A stretch of 64,000 nucleotides of DNA from Panopea generosa (lineage: Eukaryota > Mollusca > Bivalvia > Adapedonta > Hiatellidae): positions 13,413,492-13,477,491 of the forward strand of contig CM055907.1 in NCBI GenBank assembly GCA_029582155.1, written 5' to 3'. Made by a program: the position numbers and the translations under genes. Shown piece by piece: positions 22,767 through 29,559 of this stretch. The notes under the pieces are model-generated. The model was not told where the DNA came from. It did no database searches and worked only from the letters and a program-made list of their open reading frames with translations. Numbering within the stretch: the first letter of the stretch is position 1; every line of letters begins with the position of its first letter.

Positions 22767-23259
22767 AAACGTATAAAAAGTGGGTGGGATTTGTCCAAAG
22801 AAGTTTTCCTAGAGTCAGAAAATGTCAGATAAAAAACTCAGTTCTCAAAATATATATTTTGATAGATTAACATTTTTGTAAAATGAACTATCGGCCTTAT
22901 TGTATGAATAATTAAAACTAAATAGGTTAGAAGAAGGAGAAACTTCCGCTATATTTAAGTACAGCTATGTTTTTTTTGTTAACGCCCCCATACCACGTTT
23001 AATTAACAATTCCATCATTTTCCTATAGCAGTAAATTCATGACATTTTTCACACAACTGCACCTTAAAATACTCTTGCGATACATATAAAAATAACTGAA
23101 TCTTTTTTAACATATTTCGATATATTTGCACTTAAACAAAGCGGATGTTTCTATTTTTGTTCAGTATATATCACAATGTCGGTACGTACCTGACACGGCT
23201 ATGGCCGACACAAGCGCATAAACACAAATAAAAGATGCACCATTTACTATAGAATCCAT
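640..23259 (-). CDS. WSC-domain type I membrane receptor with repeat-exon tail (spliced gene, 13 exons)
   Basis: This is a gene model built by hand from splice sites and phases. Exons in transcript order are 23190-23259, 16946-17143, 16364-16485, 14023-14158, 12303-12650, 5755-5874, 4003-4084, 3435-3566, 2849-2980, 2292-2417, 1704-1835, 1111-1242 and 640-682. Every junction is GT-AG and every phase matches, giving about 590 residues. The layout is signal peptide (1-23), W37/A40/C44 module, WSC domain (about 88-174), second W/C module (177-291), Ser/Thr-rich stalk (293-331), transmembrane helix (about 333-356), then tail modules. WSC domains are extracellular, often carbohydrate-linked, eight-cysteine modules. 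A surface receptor or sensor role is inferred. Ligand and partners are unknown. Further exons, or alternative use of the tail exons, are possible. The two W/C modules resemble fragments of C-type-lectin-like folds, but this is not certain. Confidence 0.8.
1111..1242 (-). CDS. Cytoplasmic tail exon B
   Basis: 132-nt exon, phase 2 in and phase 2 out, between TTTTAG and GTAAAAC. It encodes a 44-residue module starting RRLSRNTNGNETNQYEI, then SPAGPSDNVDTELENAE and a HTNIPPTSR end. One tyrosine (YEI) is present. The position that is Tyr in modules E and F is Asp here (VDTEL). The length is a multiple of three, so adding or skipping the exon keeps the frame. Confidence 0.8.
1322..1500 (+). repeat. 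Relic tRNA-derived SINE in intron
   Basis: An A-box-like head (GTGGCCGAGTGGTTCAGGTC) resembles class II (Ser/Leu type) tRNA. It is followed by a weak B-box-like GATGCTGGTTCTA and a GAGGTCTTCC body that I associate with common bivalve SINEs. It has no intact promoter or tail and was copied along with the exon-duplication unit. Confidence 0.55.
1704..1835 (-). CDS. Cytoplasmic tail exon C
   Basis: 132-nt, phase 2-2 exon, almost identical to exon B, with a module starting RRLSRNTNGNETNQYEI. It differs from B in reading EFEHAE where B has ELENAE. The second tyrosine site is again Asp (VDTEF). The flanking introns also match those of exon B, which points to a recent duplication or gene conversion. 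Confidence 0.8.
1912..2080 (+). repeat. Relic tRNA-derived SINE in intron (second copy)
   Basis: Near-identical to the copy at 1322-1500, with the same A-box-like head and the same GGGGGGATGCTGGTTCTA block. It was duplicated together with its exon rather than inserted independently. Confidence 0.55.
2292..2417 (-). CDS. Cytoplasmic tail exon D
   Basis: 126-nt, phase 2-2 exon, two codons shorter than its neighbours. The module starts RRSESTTDNETNQYEI, followed by ACSSDAVDTELEQAEAV. The AGP segment of the other modules is missing. The conserved YEI tyrosine is kept and the second site is Asp. The donor GTAAAAC and the acceptor ATTATAG are intact. Confidence 0.8.
2849..2980 (-). CDS. Cytoplasmic tail exon E
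   Basis: 132-nt, phase 2-2 exon. The module contains NETNQYEIPLAGPSEAVY followed by TKL, so it has two tyrosines: YEIP and YTKL (a Y-x2-L motif). It is the second module from the membrane. Acceptor TTTTAG; donor after TACTAG is GTAACAC rather than the GTAAAAC of its neighbours. Confidence 0.8.
3054..3220 (+). repeat. Relic tRNA-derived SINE in intron (third copy)
   Basis: The A-box-like head reads GTGGCCGAATGGGTTAAGTC, the closest of the three to a tRNA A box. The same central block and GAAGTCTTCCTCC body follow. More diverged remnants lacking the head lie near 780-880, 2500-2610 and 3640-3760. Confidence 0.5.
3435..3566 (-). CDS. Cytoplasmic tail exon F (membrane-proximal module)
   Basis: 132-nt, phase 2-2 exon joined directly to the transmembrane exon; the split codon AG/G gives Arg. 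It begins RRPGNTTDNETNQYEIPLAG and continues PSDAVYTDLEHAEAVHTN. It has two tyrosines 12 residues apart, YEIP and YTDL. The second fits Y-x2-L but has Ala, not V/I/L/S, two residues before it, so it is not a strict ITIM. Confidence 0.85.
4003..4084 (-). CDS. Transmembrane exon
   Basis: 82-nt exon, phase 1 in and 2 out. It follows a good polypyrimidine tract and CAG acceptor and ends AG/GTAAAAC. It encodes YIYIVVAVGGLLLIVSFIIV, then VVIVRNR: a single helix with a basic stop-transfer end. This places the ectodomain exons outside and the repeated modules in the cytosol. The split codon with the stalk exon (C/AT) gives His. Confidence 0.9.
4115..5090. repeat. Two tandem ~480-bp copies of a dispersed intronic repeat (family X)
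   Basis: About 4115-4600 and 4610-5090 share an order of matching blocks: an ACAACGTCAA block, a loose T-rich segment, a TAGGTTAGACTA-like block and a GATTGC..TTTAAT block. The same series occurs at 18230-18660 and, inverted, at 50190-50470. I do not recognise the family, and no coding potential was seen. Confidence 0.55.
5145..5449 (+). mobile_element. tRNA-derived SINE, family A, with (CAAT)n tail
   Basis: The tRNA-like head begins GCCGGGCCCGATTAGCTCAG and has an A box (TTAGCTCAGTCGG) and a canonical B box (AGTTCGAATCC). A body of about 200 bp follows, ending GACGCTAAATATTCAAT and then CAAT repeats. Four more copies are in this window. The head could pass for a tRNA gene, but the anticodon stem pairs poorly and the common body shows it is a SINE. 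Confidence 0.85.
5755..5874 (-). CDS. Ser/Thr-rich stalk exon of the receptor
   Basis: 120-nt exon, phase 1-1, with acceptor ACCTAG and donor GTATGT. It encodes TIRPTSPTTTEIATRDTEP followed by TSISTAESIEGKQLTDDNVK. The Thr/Ser/Pro content is typical of an extracellular, probably O-glycosylated spacer just outside the membrane. Its frame joins both neighbouring exons without conflict. Confidence 0.8.
6165..7268. repeat. Tetranucleotide array (GGTA/GGCA/AGTA)n
   Basis: About 1.1 kb of four-base repeats in blocks: GGTA, GGCA, AGTA and mixtures, with a recurring GGCATTAAGGCAGG interruption. It lies inside the intron between the stalk exon and the second W/C module. Open frames through it translate to PACLPACL and PTYLPTYL runs and are artefacts of the repeat. 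Confidence 0.95.
7269..9453. other. Intron sequence, no supported feature
   Basis: AT-rich intron of the receptor gene. A short minus-strand open frame at 8463-8645 lacks phase-compatible splice sites and shows no module similarity that I can defend. Confidence 0.5.
9454..9738 (-). mobile_element. tRNA-derived SINE, family A
   Basis: Nearly full-length minus-strand copy of the element at 5145-5449: head at 9738 (GCCGGGCCCGATTAGCTCAG), B box AGTTCGAATCC, and a (CAAT)n-type tail near 9454. It looks close to the first copy in sequence, so it may be fairly young. Confidence 0.85.
9900..10860. repeat. Degenerate direct repeats of ~180-190 bp
   Basis: Motifs recur in order: CCAAGGGCCAAACCGTGAGA, CATGCAATTCACAATTTT, a CATACAACATTTC block and GGTTTTTGAGAAG, at about 9925, 10090, 10240, 10430, 10590 and 10735. 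It resembles diffuse repeats common in bivalve genomes, but I cannot assign a transposon class. It holds a poly-G tract at 10711-10732. Confidence 0.6.
10253..10292 (+). repeat. G-rich tract, possible G-quadruplex
   Basis: GGTGGGGAGATGGGGGTGGG followed by TGGGGGTGGGG gives more than four runs of three or more G with short loops. A quadruplex could form on the plus strand, which is the non-template strand's complement for the minus-strand receptor transcript. No function is implied. Confidence 0.5.
10861..12302. other. Intron sequence, no supported feature
   Basis: AT-rich intron upstream, in transcript terms, of the stalk exon. Small open frames such as 11009-11197 have no splice context or similarity that I recognise. 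Confidence 0.5.
12303..12650 (-). CDS. Second W/C ectodomain module exon
   Basis: 348-nt, phase 1-1 exon; acceptor TTTTTTCTAG, donor CCG/GTAAGT. It encodes residues about 177-291. Cysteines lie at about 195, 210, 222 and 246, and the W239-x2-A242-x3-C246 core is followed by a W278 and a final NKYTG. The core matches the shorter module of exon 2, including spacing to a late aromatic and a Y-x-G end. The fold is unassigned; a degenerate C-type-lectin-like domain is one possibility. Confidence 0.8.
12651..14022. other. Intron sequence, no supported feature
   Basis: AT-rich intron. A minus-strand frame at 13651-13848 has a GC-richer core and could be a fossil transposon piece, but nothing diagnostic is visible. 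Confidence 0.45.
14023..14158 (-). CDS. WSC domain exon, second half
   Basis: 136-nt exon, phase 0 in and 1 out; acceptor CCAAAAG, donor GCAG/GTAATC. It encodes GNYLCYCVNSPLNL, a TECKQRC segment and LCGGDNFVSLYEA. This is the C-terminal half of a WSC domain, with C-x-C, C-x3-C and the CGG motif (Cys at about 135, 137, 152, 156, 164). The phase 0 entry matches exactly the phase 0 end of the 16364-16485 exon. Confidence 0.9.
14681..15766 (-). pseudogene. Tc1-like transposase, frameshifted
   Basis: The N-terminus has helix-turn-helix signatures (ECGRTQVQVARRFNVSRSTI, then RPRAGRPRVTS). Catalytic-region pieces follow in different frames: SEESRFNLS near the first Asp site, MVWAAINH, HDNVPPHVAR at the second Asp, NPTEHAWDYLGRR at the third site, and a GGHTRY C-terminus. 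A poly-C tract at 15235-15247 marks one frameshift, and at least two more follow. It sits in the intron between the two WSC half exons, with the same polarity as the receptor gene. Terminal inverted repeats were not resolved. Confidence 0.9.
15767..16363. other. Intron sequence with short GTAG-rich stretch
   Basis: The 5' flank of the Tc1-like element, then intron. A short degenerate GTAG/GTTC-type repeat lies at about 16060-16130. No exon is supported. Confidence 0.45.
16364..16485 (-). CDS. WSC domain exon, first half
   Basis: 122-nt exon, phase 1 in and 0 out; acceptor GTATTTAG, donor GAG/GTAACG. Joined to the exon 2 end it reads YIGCAKSNYINS, then LYLELCFSACKNTEYIGLG. This gives the first three WSC cysteines (about 91, 114, 118) and the aromatic-x-GL segment before the C-x-C. 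It was found only by demanding a phase-compatible partner for 14023-14158. Confidence 0.88.
16946..17143 (-). CDS. First W/C ectodomain module exon
   Basis: 198-nt, phase 1-1 exon; acceptor CATTTTAG, donor ATAG/GTATGT. It encodes residues about 25-89 just after the signal peptide. The W37-x2-A40-x3-C44 core lies in STKAVWDTAVSSC, and QDNFWLGY precedes the YIG that opens the WSC domain. Its pattern matches the second half of 12303-12650, so the WSC domain is flanked by two related modules. Confidence 0.82.
17164..17868. mobile_element. Fold-back / MITE-like element with nested inverted repeats
   Basis: The ends are inverted: TAAGGTAGTTCGCGGCGTTC at the left, and at the right its near complement ending GCTACCTTA. 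An inner pair also matches in inverse: GTGTTCACATAGAATTTTTC near 17570 and GTGTTCACGCTAGTTTTTC, read on minus, near 17790. It has no open frame. It is non-autonomous and probably TA-flanked, though target duplication is not certain. It lies just upstream of exon 2 in the receptor intron. Confidence 0.7.
18230..18660 (+). repeat. Dispersed repeat family X, single copy
   Basis: Shares blocks with 4115-5090 and, inverted, with 50190-50470. Matching points include GGGATTTCCTAACTA, GGCTACGTGCCTAGGTTAGA and the ATCAGGATT start. Confidence 0.6.
18661..19700. other. Intron with diffuse repeat-like sequence
   Basis: Part of this stretch (about 18950-19380) resembles phrases common in bivalve interspersed repeats, such as GATTTTGCCCAAACTTGCTT. 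I cannot define ends or class. No exon was seen. Confidence 0.35.
19715..20122 (+). repeat. 31-bp minisatellite, about 12-13 copies
   Basis: The unit includes GGTTATGTCTAAATGATGGC followed by CTAATGTGATT. Units keep a 31-bp period. In the distal part, units with TGATGGCC alternate with units with AATTATNNCC, which suggests a 62-bp higher-order unit. Confidence 0.9.
20155..21545 (+). repeat. Dispersed repeat, interrupted copy
   Basis: 20155-20410 matches 32870-33165, and 21395-21545 matches 33205-33340 (for example AATTTCTTGGGCG and ATCTTGCTACCGTCA). The intervening ~980 bp is absent from the other copy, so it was either inserted here or deleted there. No coding potential was seen. Confidence 0.65.
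21614..21876 (-). mobile_element. tRNA-derived SINE, family A, diverged
   Basis: Same order as the other family A copies: TATTTAGCGTC tail end, CATCGAGGGC, and a head ending near 21876 with GGGATTCGAACTCGCGATCC. It carries several substitutions and lacks the CAAT tail, so it is an older copy. Confidence 0.8.
22070..22262 (+). repeat. 28-30 bp tandem repeat, about 6 copies
   Basis: Repeats of GAAATTGAATGTGTATTTCT with a TATATCT linker. The open frame across it is a by-product. Confidence 0.85.
22688..22765 (+). repeat. (TTA)n microsatellite
   Basis: About 25 TTA triplets with one interruption. The poly-Leu frame through it is not considered coding. Confidence 0.95.
23190..23259 (-). CDS. Signal-peptide exon of the receptor
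   Basis: 70-nt coding part of exon 1: ATG at 23259, donor TCAG/GTACGT at 23190, phase 1. It encodes MDSIVNGASFICVYALVSAI followed by AVS: a short N-region and hydrophobic core that end at the exon junction, as is common for secreted and membrane proteins. The split codon G/GT yields Gly with exon 2. The start is chosen because it is the only ATG giving a signal sequence in the phase required. Confidence 0.78.
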
Positions 23260-23731
23260 TAGCGGTCTTGTATCAATCAGATGTTAAATACACAGGTTAC
23301 TCTTCAATATACAGAAAAAAGCAGTGAGTTTCTCAACTTTTGTATTACTTGTAACACTGGTTAAATGTCAATTTCCGTTGATACAATTGCCAGTTTAAAA
23401 CTATCGAAACAAAATGAGACAACTTCCGTTATATCCTGAATAACATGGTATTGACACATGCATGAAACGACGTACATATAGCAGGATGTTCATATGATAA
23501 GGCATGGGATATATTCTCAAAACTTAAGATCCGTTTCAAATTCAGTGTTGTATATCCCAAAACCAAACTGTGAATTATTTAGAAACTCGGTGTCATATCA
23601 GGGGCTGTCGTTTGGAATTCCATCTTTGATTTTTATTTGACATTTAGTCAGTCTTTAACCATTTGAAAGTAAATATCTTCACTGGAGCACATCACAACAT
23701 TCCAGTCATATATGTATGCATAGTACTAATC

Positions 23732-23913
23732 TACAGTCAAACCTGTGTAGGCGGTGACCTTTATTAAGCAGTCACTTGTCTTCAGCAGCCAAATTTGCAA
23801 TTTCCCATTTCCATGCTTTCAAAGCAAATTAACCTGTATTAAGCAACAACCTGCCTTGAAGGGCCACTTTTGCACCTTCCCTTGACAGGCTGCTTAAGAC
23901 AGATTTGACTGTA
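23732..23913. mobile_element. MITE with TACAGTCAAA termini
   Basis: 182 bp bounded by TACAGTCAAACCTGT and its near complement ACAGATTTGACTGTA. The inner halves are also related by inversion (TTAAGCAGTCACTTGTC and GGCTGCTTAAG). These ends are typical of a non-autonomous Tc1/mariner-type element; the flanks suggest a TA target. It lies upstream of the receptor start codon. Confidence 0.8.
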
Positions 23914-24061
23914 TATAGTCTTTGAAAAACAGTTTATTTGATGTGCATTTGTTATATAATGTTTAACACTGTTCTTGTTTATGTTTTTGTTGAGGACAGC
24001 AGAGAAGATTAGAATCTAGCAGTTTCTTACGGTGTTCTGTTGCATATTTGTTATTTTAAGT

Positions 24062-24206
24062 AAAGTCGAACAACGAAACTATAATAGTGAAAAGTCAAAA
24101 CAACGAAATTACTGTAGTGAAATTCGAAACCTCGATGCCAAAAAGTGAAAACTACAACGGTGAAAAGTTGTTTCGTGGTTTCGGTTTTTCACCATCTTAA
24201 TTTCGT
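24062..24206. repeat. Degenerate GTGAAAA/CGAAAC repeat
   Basis: Recurring AACGAAA and GTGAAAA words with a partly inverted right end (GTTTCGGTTTTTCACC). It resembles CACGACGGTGAAAA-type repeats I associate with bivalves. Class unknown. Confidence 0.45.
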
Positions 24207-24383
24207 TAAAATAATTTTTATTTTTATTAATTTATAAATATGCCGCGATGGCCAAAAAGGGAAATCGTAGTTTCTGTCCACTTGAACTGATAGTAGCGTG
24301 ACACTGCAGTAACACTCCCACGCATTTCATTATTGAGTTGAACCTTGATGGTTGATCTATACTTGTGATTTACTGCGTATCAT

Positions 24384-24928
24384 GTGTTTATTACGTCAGT
24401 TATGTATGTCATTTGTCAGGTTTTTGTTGTGTGTTATGTGTTAGAAAGTCAGGTTTGTGATGTGTGTTATGTGTTACAAAGTCAGGTTGGTGATGTGTGT
24501 TATGTGTTAGAAAGGGAGGTTTGTGTTGTGTGTTATGTGTTAGAAAGGCATGTTTTTGTTGTGAGTTTTGTGTTAAAAAGTCAGGTTGGTGATGTATATT
24601 ATATGTTAAAAGTCAGGTTTATGTTGTGCGTTATGTGTTAAAATGTCAGGTTGGTGATGCATGTTATCTGTTAAAAGTCAGGTTTATGTTGTGTGAGTTG
24701 TGTTAAAATGTCAGGTGTATGCTGTGTGAACTGTGTTATAATGTCAGGTTTGTGTCGTGTTAACTGTGTTAGAATGTCAGATTTGTGTTGTATGGTATGT
24801 GTCAGAAAGTCAAGTTTATGTTGTGTGTTATGTGTTAAAATGTCATGCTTTTACTGTGTGTTATGTGTTAAAATGTATAAATTGTGTTATGTGAACTGTG
24901 TTATAACGTCAGGTTTGTGTTGTTTGTT
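24384..24928 (+). repeat. 33-bp minisatellite
   Basis: About 16 units of GTGTTATGTGTTAGAAAGTC followed by AGGTTTGTGATGT, with increasing divergence to the right. The period is a multiple of three, so long frames (CYVLESQVCDV) persist; I regard them as non-coding. It abuts the tetranucleotide array directly. Confidence 0.9.
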
Positions 24929-24929
24929 A

Positions 24930-25023
24930 TGTTACCTACCTACCTGCTGCCTGCCTGCCTGCTGCCTGCCTGCCTGCCTGTCTGCCTGCCTGCTGCCTGC
25001 CGCCTGCCTGCCTGCCTGCCTGA

Positions 25024-25062
<39 letters not shown>

Positions 25063-25165
25063 CTGCCTGCCTCCTGCCTGCCTGTCTGTCTGCATGCCTG
25101 CCTGCCCCCCCCCCCTTGTCTGCCTGCCCGCCTGCCCGTCCGCCCGCCCACCCGCCTGCCTGCTT

Positions 25166-25210
<45 letters not shown>

Positions 25211-25386
25211 CCCGCCTCCCTCCCTCCCCCCTCCCTTCCTTCCCTCCCTCCCTGCCTGCCTCCCTACCTGCCTGCCTGCCTGTACCTACCTACTTACCTG
25301 CTACATCCTACCTGCCTACCTGTCTGTACCTACCTGCCTACCTACCTACCTACCTACCTACCTACCTACCTACATCCCTCCCTGTC
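24930..25386. repeat. Tetranucleotide array (CCTG/CCTA)n
   Basis: About 455 bp of CCTG, then CCTA, with CCCG and CCCT variants and a C-run near 25107. It is the complement of the motif in 6165-7268. Overlapping long open frames on both strands are artefacts. Confidence 0.95.
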
Positions 25387-25437
25387 ATAGTGACATATAC
25401 TGGATTCCGACATTAGTTTATAGTTTATACTAATTTA

Positions 25438-25600
25438 TTTTAGCTCTATTGCGATGAAAGCTCAGAGCTTATATTAACCGCTCCCGAGTCCGCTTCCACG
25501 GTAGAACCAGTACTGAGTGTTGTTTTATGAGAGACATCGGGTCGAGCTGGGGATCGAACCCGCAACCTCTGGCGTGAACGGCCATTTTACTACCGCCCCC
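25438..25600 (-). mobile_element. tRNA-derived SINE, family B
   Basis: Read on minus: head GGGGGCGGTAGTAAAATGG, B box GGGTTCGATCCCC, then ACTGGTTCTACC and an AAGCTCTGAGCTTTC end. The same body recurs at 26516-26690 and 56116-56280. Confidence 0.75.
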
Positions 25601-25714
25601 ATTAAGATGTCGTCATCCTGGATTGCTTTTATGTGTATGTCTTGGACTATTGTGAAAGGTAGTTTATATTTCATTATATTTATACATGACATGCTTTGAT
25701 TGTATTATTAGGCA

Positions 25715-26010
25715 GGCCGGACCCGGTTATCGCAGTCGGTAACGCGTCTGACCATCAAGCCCAGGGCCATGAGAGTTTGACTCCCAACCCGGCAACAGTC
25801 TCCGTCATGCTTGATGTACGACATAGCTTCCCACTGTCATTCATCTCCCACCACTGATTCAAGAGGGAACATTATCAGTAACTTGCGGAGATGTTTGTGC
25901 TTGAAACTGGATTAACTTTCAAGGATCCCATGAAAGAATAGTTAAGTTAACTGATCGTCTGTTAGCACTCGACTACATAAACATGACGCTAAATATTCAA
26001 ACAAACAATT
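25715..26010 (+). mobile_element. tRNA-derived SINE, family A
   Basis: GCCGGACCCGGTTATCGCAG head, ACAGTCTCCGTCATG and GACGCTAAATATTCAAAC end. The B box is damaged (GAGTTTGACTCCC). An older copy than 5145-5449. Confidence 0.8.
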
Positions 26011-26142
26011 ACATTATTCCGCATCTTGCAGATAATTGAATATTTGTCAAGGTAATACAAATAAGTTGTCAATTCGACAACACACAATATTTAGTAGGTA
26101 CGAGCAGTCTACGTTCCTCTTCTCTTTCAACAATCTTCTAGT

Positions 26143-26408
26143 TATATCGCAGCGGTGTCTATTTTAGACAGTGCCCAAAGTGCTGTCACATTGGAGTAGC
26201 GTGCCGTTGACATATGGTATGATTCTCACCCAGTCACATTATACTGACACCAGGTCGACCAGACCTAGAACTATCCTTTAAATGCTGAACACCAAGCGAG
26301 AAAGCTTTTAGTACCATTTCTCAGGTTTTTTGTATGACCCGTCCGGGGATCGAACTTACGCCCTTCCGTATGCAAGGCAAACGCTTTAGCCATAGAACAC
26401 CGCTGCGG
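26143..26408 (-). mobile_element. tRNA-derived SINE-like repeat, family C
   Basis: On minus: CCGCAGCGGTGTTCTATGG head with A-box-like TGGCTAAAGCG and a good B box AAGTTCGATCCCC. The body includes CTGGTCGACCTGGTGTCAG. It resembles a repeat I know from several bivalve genomes. The head motif GCAGCGGTGT also occurs inverted at the far end. Confidence 0.65.
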
Positions 26409-26515
26409 TATGTCTATCTTGGCCATTTTTTAAATATATTTTCTACAAAATCAAGGGTAAATTTTCTGGCGTATTTATATACGTCATATGTGTCCACGTG
26501 TTCGCCGTCCCTCAA

Positions 26516-26690
26516 GCGGGGCGGTCGTGTAGTGGATAGAGTGTTAACCGCTCACCCCAGAGGCTACGGGTTTGAAACCCAGCTTGATTCGATGTCACAC
26601 AAAATATTTACTGGTTCTACTCAGAAAGCGGATTCGAGAGCGGTTCGTTTAAGCTCTGAGCTTTCGGCGCAACCGAGTTAAATCAATAAG
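26516..26690 (+). mobile_element. tRNA-derived SINE, family B
   Basis: GCGGGGCGGTCGTGTAGTGG head, B box GGGTTTGAAACCC, ACTGGTTCTACTC, and a tail ending AAGCTCTGAGCTTTC. Full-length and opposite in orientation to 25438-25600. Confidence 0.75.
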
Positions 26691-26699
26691 TATATTCTC

Positions 26700-28680
26700 A
26701 CTTAAATAATGACTAAAATAATGCAATAACGGACTGGGTACCAAGGGCCGTTTTTGTTCAAACTCAGATTAATCTCAACTCAAAAATCTCAATTTCTCTA
26801 AATGATAACTGGTACTCCTTACATATTAAATAACCATACACAATAAAAGTCGTCATATATGCACCCAGGGACTTTAAAAACGCAATACTTACATACAGGT
26901 AATTTTAGTACAGAAAATGTAATCCGATTTCATAGAAAGTTTATATACGTTAAGAGTACCATTTCTGTCATCTTCTGTCAAAATGTCATGACTGAGACTT
27001 AAAGTTTTTATGTATTTATTCTATTTTAATAAGACCCCCCCCCCCCCAAAAAAAAAAGGTGAGAATTCTCAGCCGTCAATAACGAGTGTATGTATGTACT
27101 TAATGGTGAAGGATAACATGCAGCATAACGAATATAAGTGAAGGTTAGCATTTTCAGTTGAAAAAAATCTCAAGTTGAGATGCTTAGTGAAACATGGGGT
27201 CAGGTACATTTGCCTTGGGTGTAAATGATAGCATGTATAATAAAATTAAAAAAGAAAGAAAAACAGTTAGTCGACACTGTATATTTTGTCCACTATGTAT
27301 TATTTATTGTGTATCCGATGATACTAACAAACAATTCGTGTGAGTTTCAGAAAACATTTTATCGTAGTCTTGACTGCATACAGTAATATACACTTCAGTC
27401 AAATACAGTTGGAGAAAGTAACTGGTAAATGTGTTCATATACGGAGCTGTATAAGCGCGTTGCACGAGCAGAACACGTTTATCGCAGATTTTCATATGTA
27501 TATAGTAATAGCAAGAAAATTAAACATTGGTTCACTATTTCGAGCCCAATAGCAAAATATGCCCATCAAAGAAAGACGATTGTCTTGCATCGCCAACTGA
27601 ATTGTGGTATTTCAGTGTATGATGGGTATGCAAAAAGAAAAACTATGAACACATATTTCGGAAGTTGTTAAAATGATTTGAAAATGTGCGTTTCTGTTAA
27701 AGGAAATTACTTTGAAGGGAATGAAGTTTCAAATAGTATCAAGATACTATTTGTTGTTTTTATTTTATTACCAATGTAACAATACTTATTGAACGCCCCT
27801 CCTATGTAAACACGCATACGTGGTACTGTCGTTAGGTATCACTGTTTAATGGTGACCGTTATTCAATGTTTTATGACCCTATCTTGAAGTTCGGAAGAAA
27901 CTCTTTGAGAACTAAATAAAATGCTTAAAGAAGCCTCACCCATATTGCCGATTTTTTTCTCAATCTTAGCAGTTAAACTGCACATTAATATCAAACATCA
28001 TATACCATTGATATTCTGTTCAATAACTTCTATTGTATTTTTCTCTGCAGTGTTAAATTCTTTAATTTTGTTGACCAAATACTAAATCGTGGCGCACTCG
28101 TTGGCCAGTATCGGGTTATGCTAAAACATTGACGAATAAAATGGAAAATGCCGACCTTCATAAATAAGATAAACTACAATGACGTAATTATCCAATATCT
28201 TCGAATGGGACATTCCGCTTTGAGATTCAATAAACGTGCTATAATGTAATGAACAGAAAGTTATAAGCAATGCATCTTTATAGAGAATATATTAAAATTA
28301 TGATATGAACTAGTTAATCTAGATTTAGAAAACGCTATATTCACACAGAAAGCAGCACTTTAGTACCAAGCAGCCATTTGCGTTTTTAAATAATCAAGAT
28401 TGATCACAATGGTGCAGGAGTGTAATAAACACATTACATAATTTTGATATTAACCTAGTGTAATATCACTATGAATGATCGCTCGGTGTTTTTCGTACCA
28501 CTATGTTCTCGTATGTAAAATGGCCATTTGTCATATCAATGGTGGGAACCTACGTCACGCGCACTTGCTAAAAACAGTGCTGGAACACTGTTTGAATTGT
28601 TGGTTAAATGATTTTTTGTTTCGATTTGGGTATATGTGTAGATTTTATAGTTTCTGCCGTCCGTCTGGGTGTTAGAGGAA
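26700..28680. other. Intergenic sequence, no supported gene
   Basis: AT-rich. It contains a C-run and A-run at 27031-27058. Overlapping small frames on both strands at 27304-27671 and 28475-28766 lack splice context, similarity and a consistent strand. Confidence 0.45.
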
Positions 28681-28848
28681 TCTATTTCACCGACATATAG
28701 ATCAGTGCGACATACAAAATTCCAGATTACCCCAAAACAGTTGCGCTTCATTTTAAATTTAAACATTACCGGACATGAATCTCAACTATTTTGAGGTTAT
28801 TTGGCATTTTATAGGTAGCACTGATCTATATACCGGTGACATAATCAT
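28680..28848. repeat. Inverted repeat pair, hairpin-forming
   Basis: Left arm CACCGACATATAGATCAGTG near 28689 and right arm CACTGATCTATATACCGGTG near 28819 are complementary over about 20-30 bases. The loop is about 100 bases. It may be a short MITE; ends not defined. Confidence 0.5.
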
Positions 28849-29139
28849 ATAATTATGACCACATTGGGTCCTTTTCACTAACGTTTGTAAATTTACGGAC
28901 TTCATAGCCAGATTTAAGTGGTCTGAAACACGATGAGATTTCCTTTCTTTGCACTCCCTATTGCTGAATACATCGAGACACATTCCATTTTGGTGTGACC
29001 GATTACCTTCCATTTTTGTATTAGTTCCCCTGTTGGATGATTAACTACTGCCTACAACAATCCGGTTGTGATATACTGAATCCTATTTTGGCCTGAGCAG
29101 CAACCAGAATAAAGTATCACATGTTTGACAAAAGGATTT

Positions 29140-29410
29140 ATTGATTGATTGATTGTTTGATTGAATATTTAGCGTCATTTTATGCCATCGAGGGCTAATA
29201 GACGATCAATTAACCTAACCACTGCTTAAGCAGTACTCGAGCACACCCCATCTCTGCTAGTTACTGATATATTTCCCACTTGAATCAGCGGTGAGTGACA
29301 AATGATAATGAGACGCAATGTCGTATATAAATCGTCACGGACACTGTGGCTGGTCGAGGATTCGAACCCACGACGTCTAGGTTGATAGATAGACGCGCTA
29401 CCGACTAAGC
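29140..29410 (-). mobile_element. tRNA-derived SINE, family A
   Basis: (TTGA)n tail at left, TATTTAGCGTC, ATGCCATCGAGGGCTAA, and head with GGATTCGAACCCACGACG. The minus-strand B box is intact; the 5' head beyond 29410 is degenerate. Confidence 0.8.
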
Positions 29411-29559
29411 TTGTCTTTTTCTATGATCTTCACCTCACATGTAACAGAAACTCTTTTTGTCTGAAAGGGAACATACAAACATATAATAGCAATTCCATTA
29501 TCGTTTATAAAACATCTTGCCCGCGGTAAAACATTTCAGTGTATGGGATTTATCAAAAA

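Noticed and set aside
24693-25433. 246-codon plus frame and overlapping frames on both strands
   Set aside because: Product of the 33-bp minisatellite followed by CCTG/CCTA repeats; several frames are open at once.
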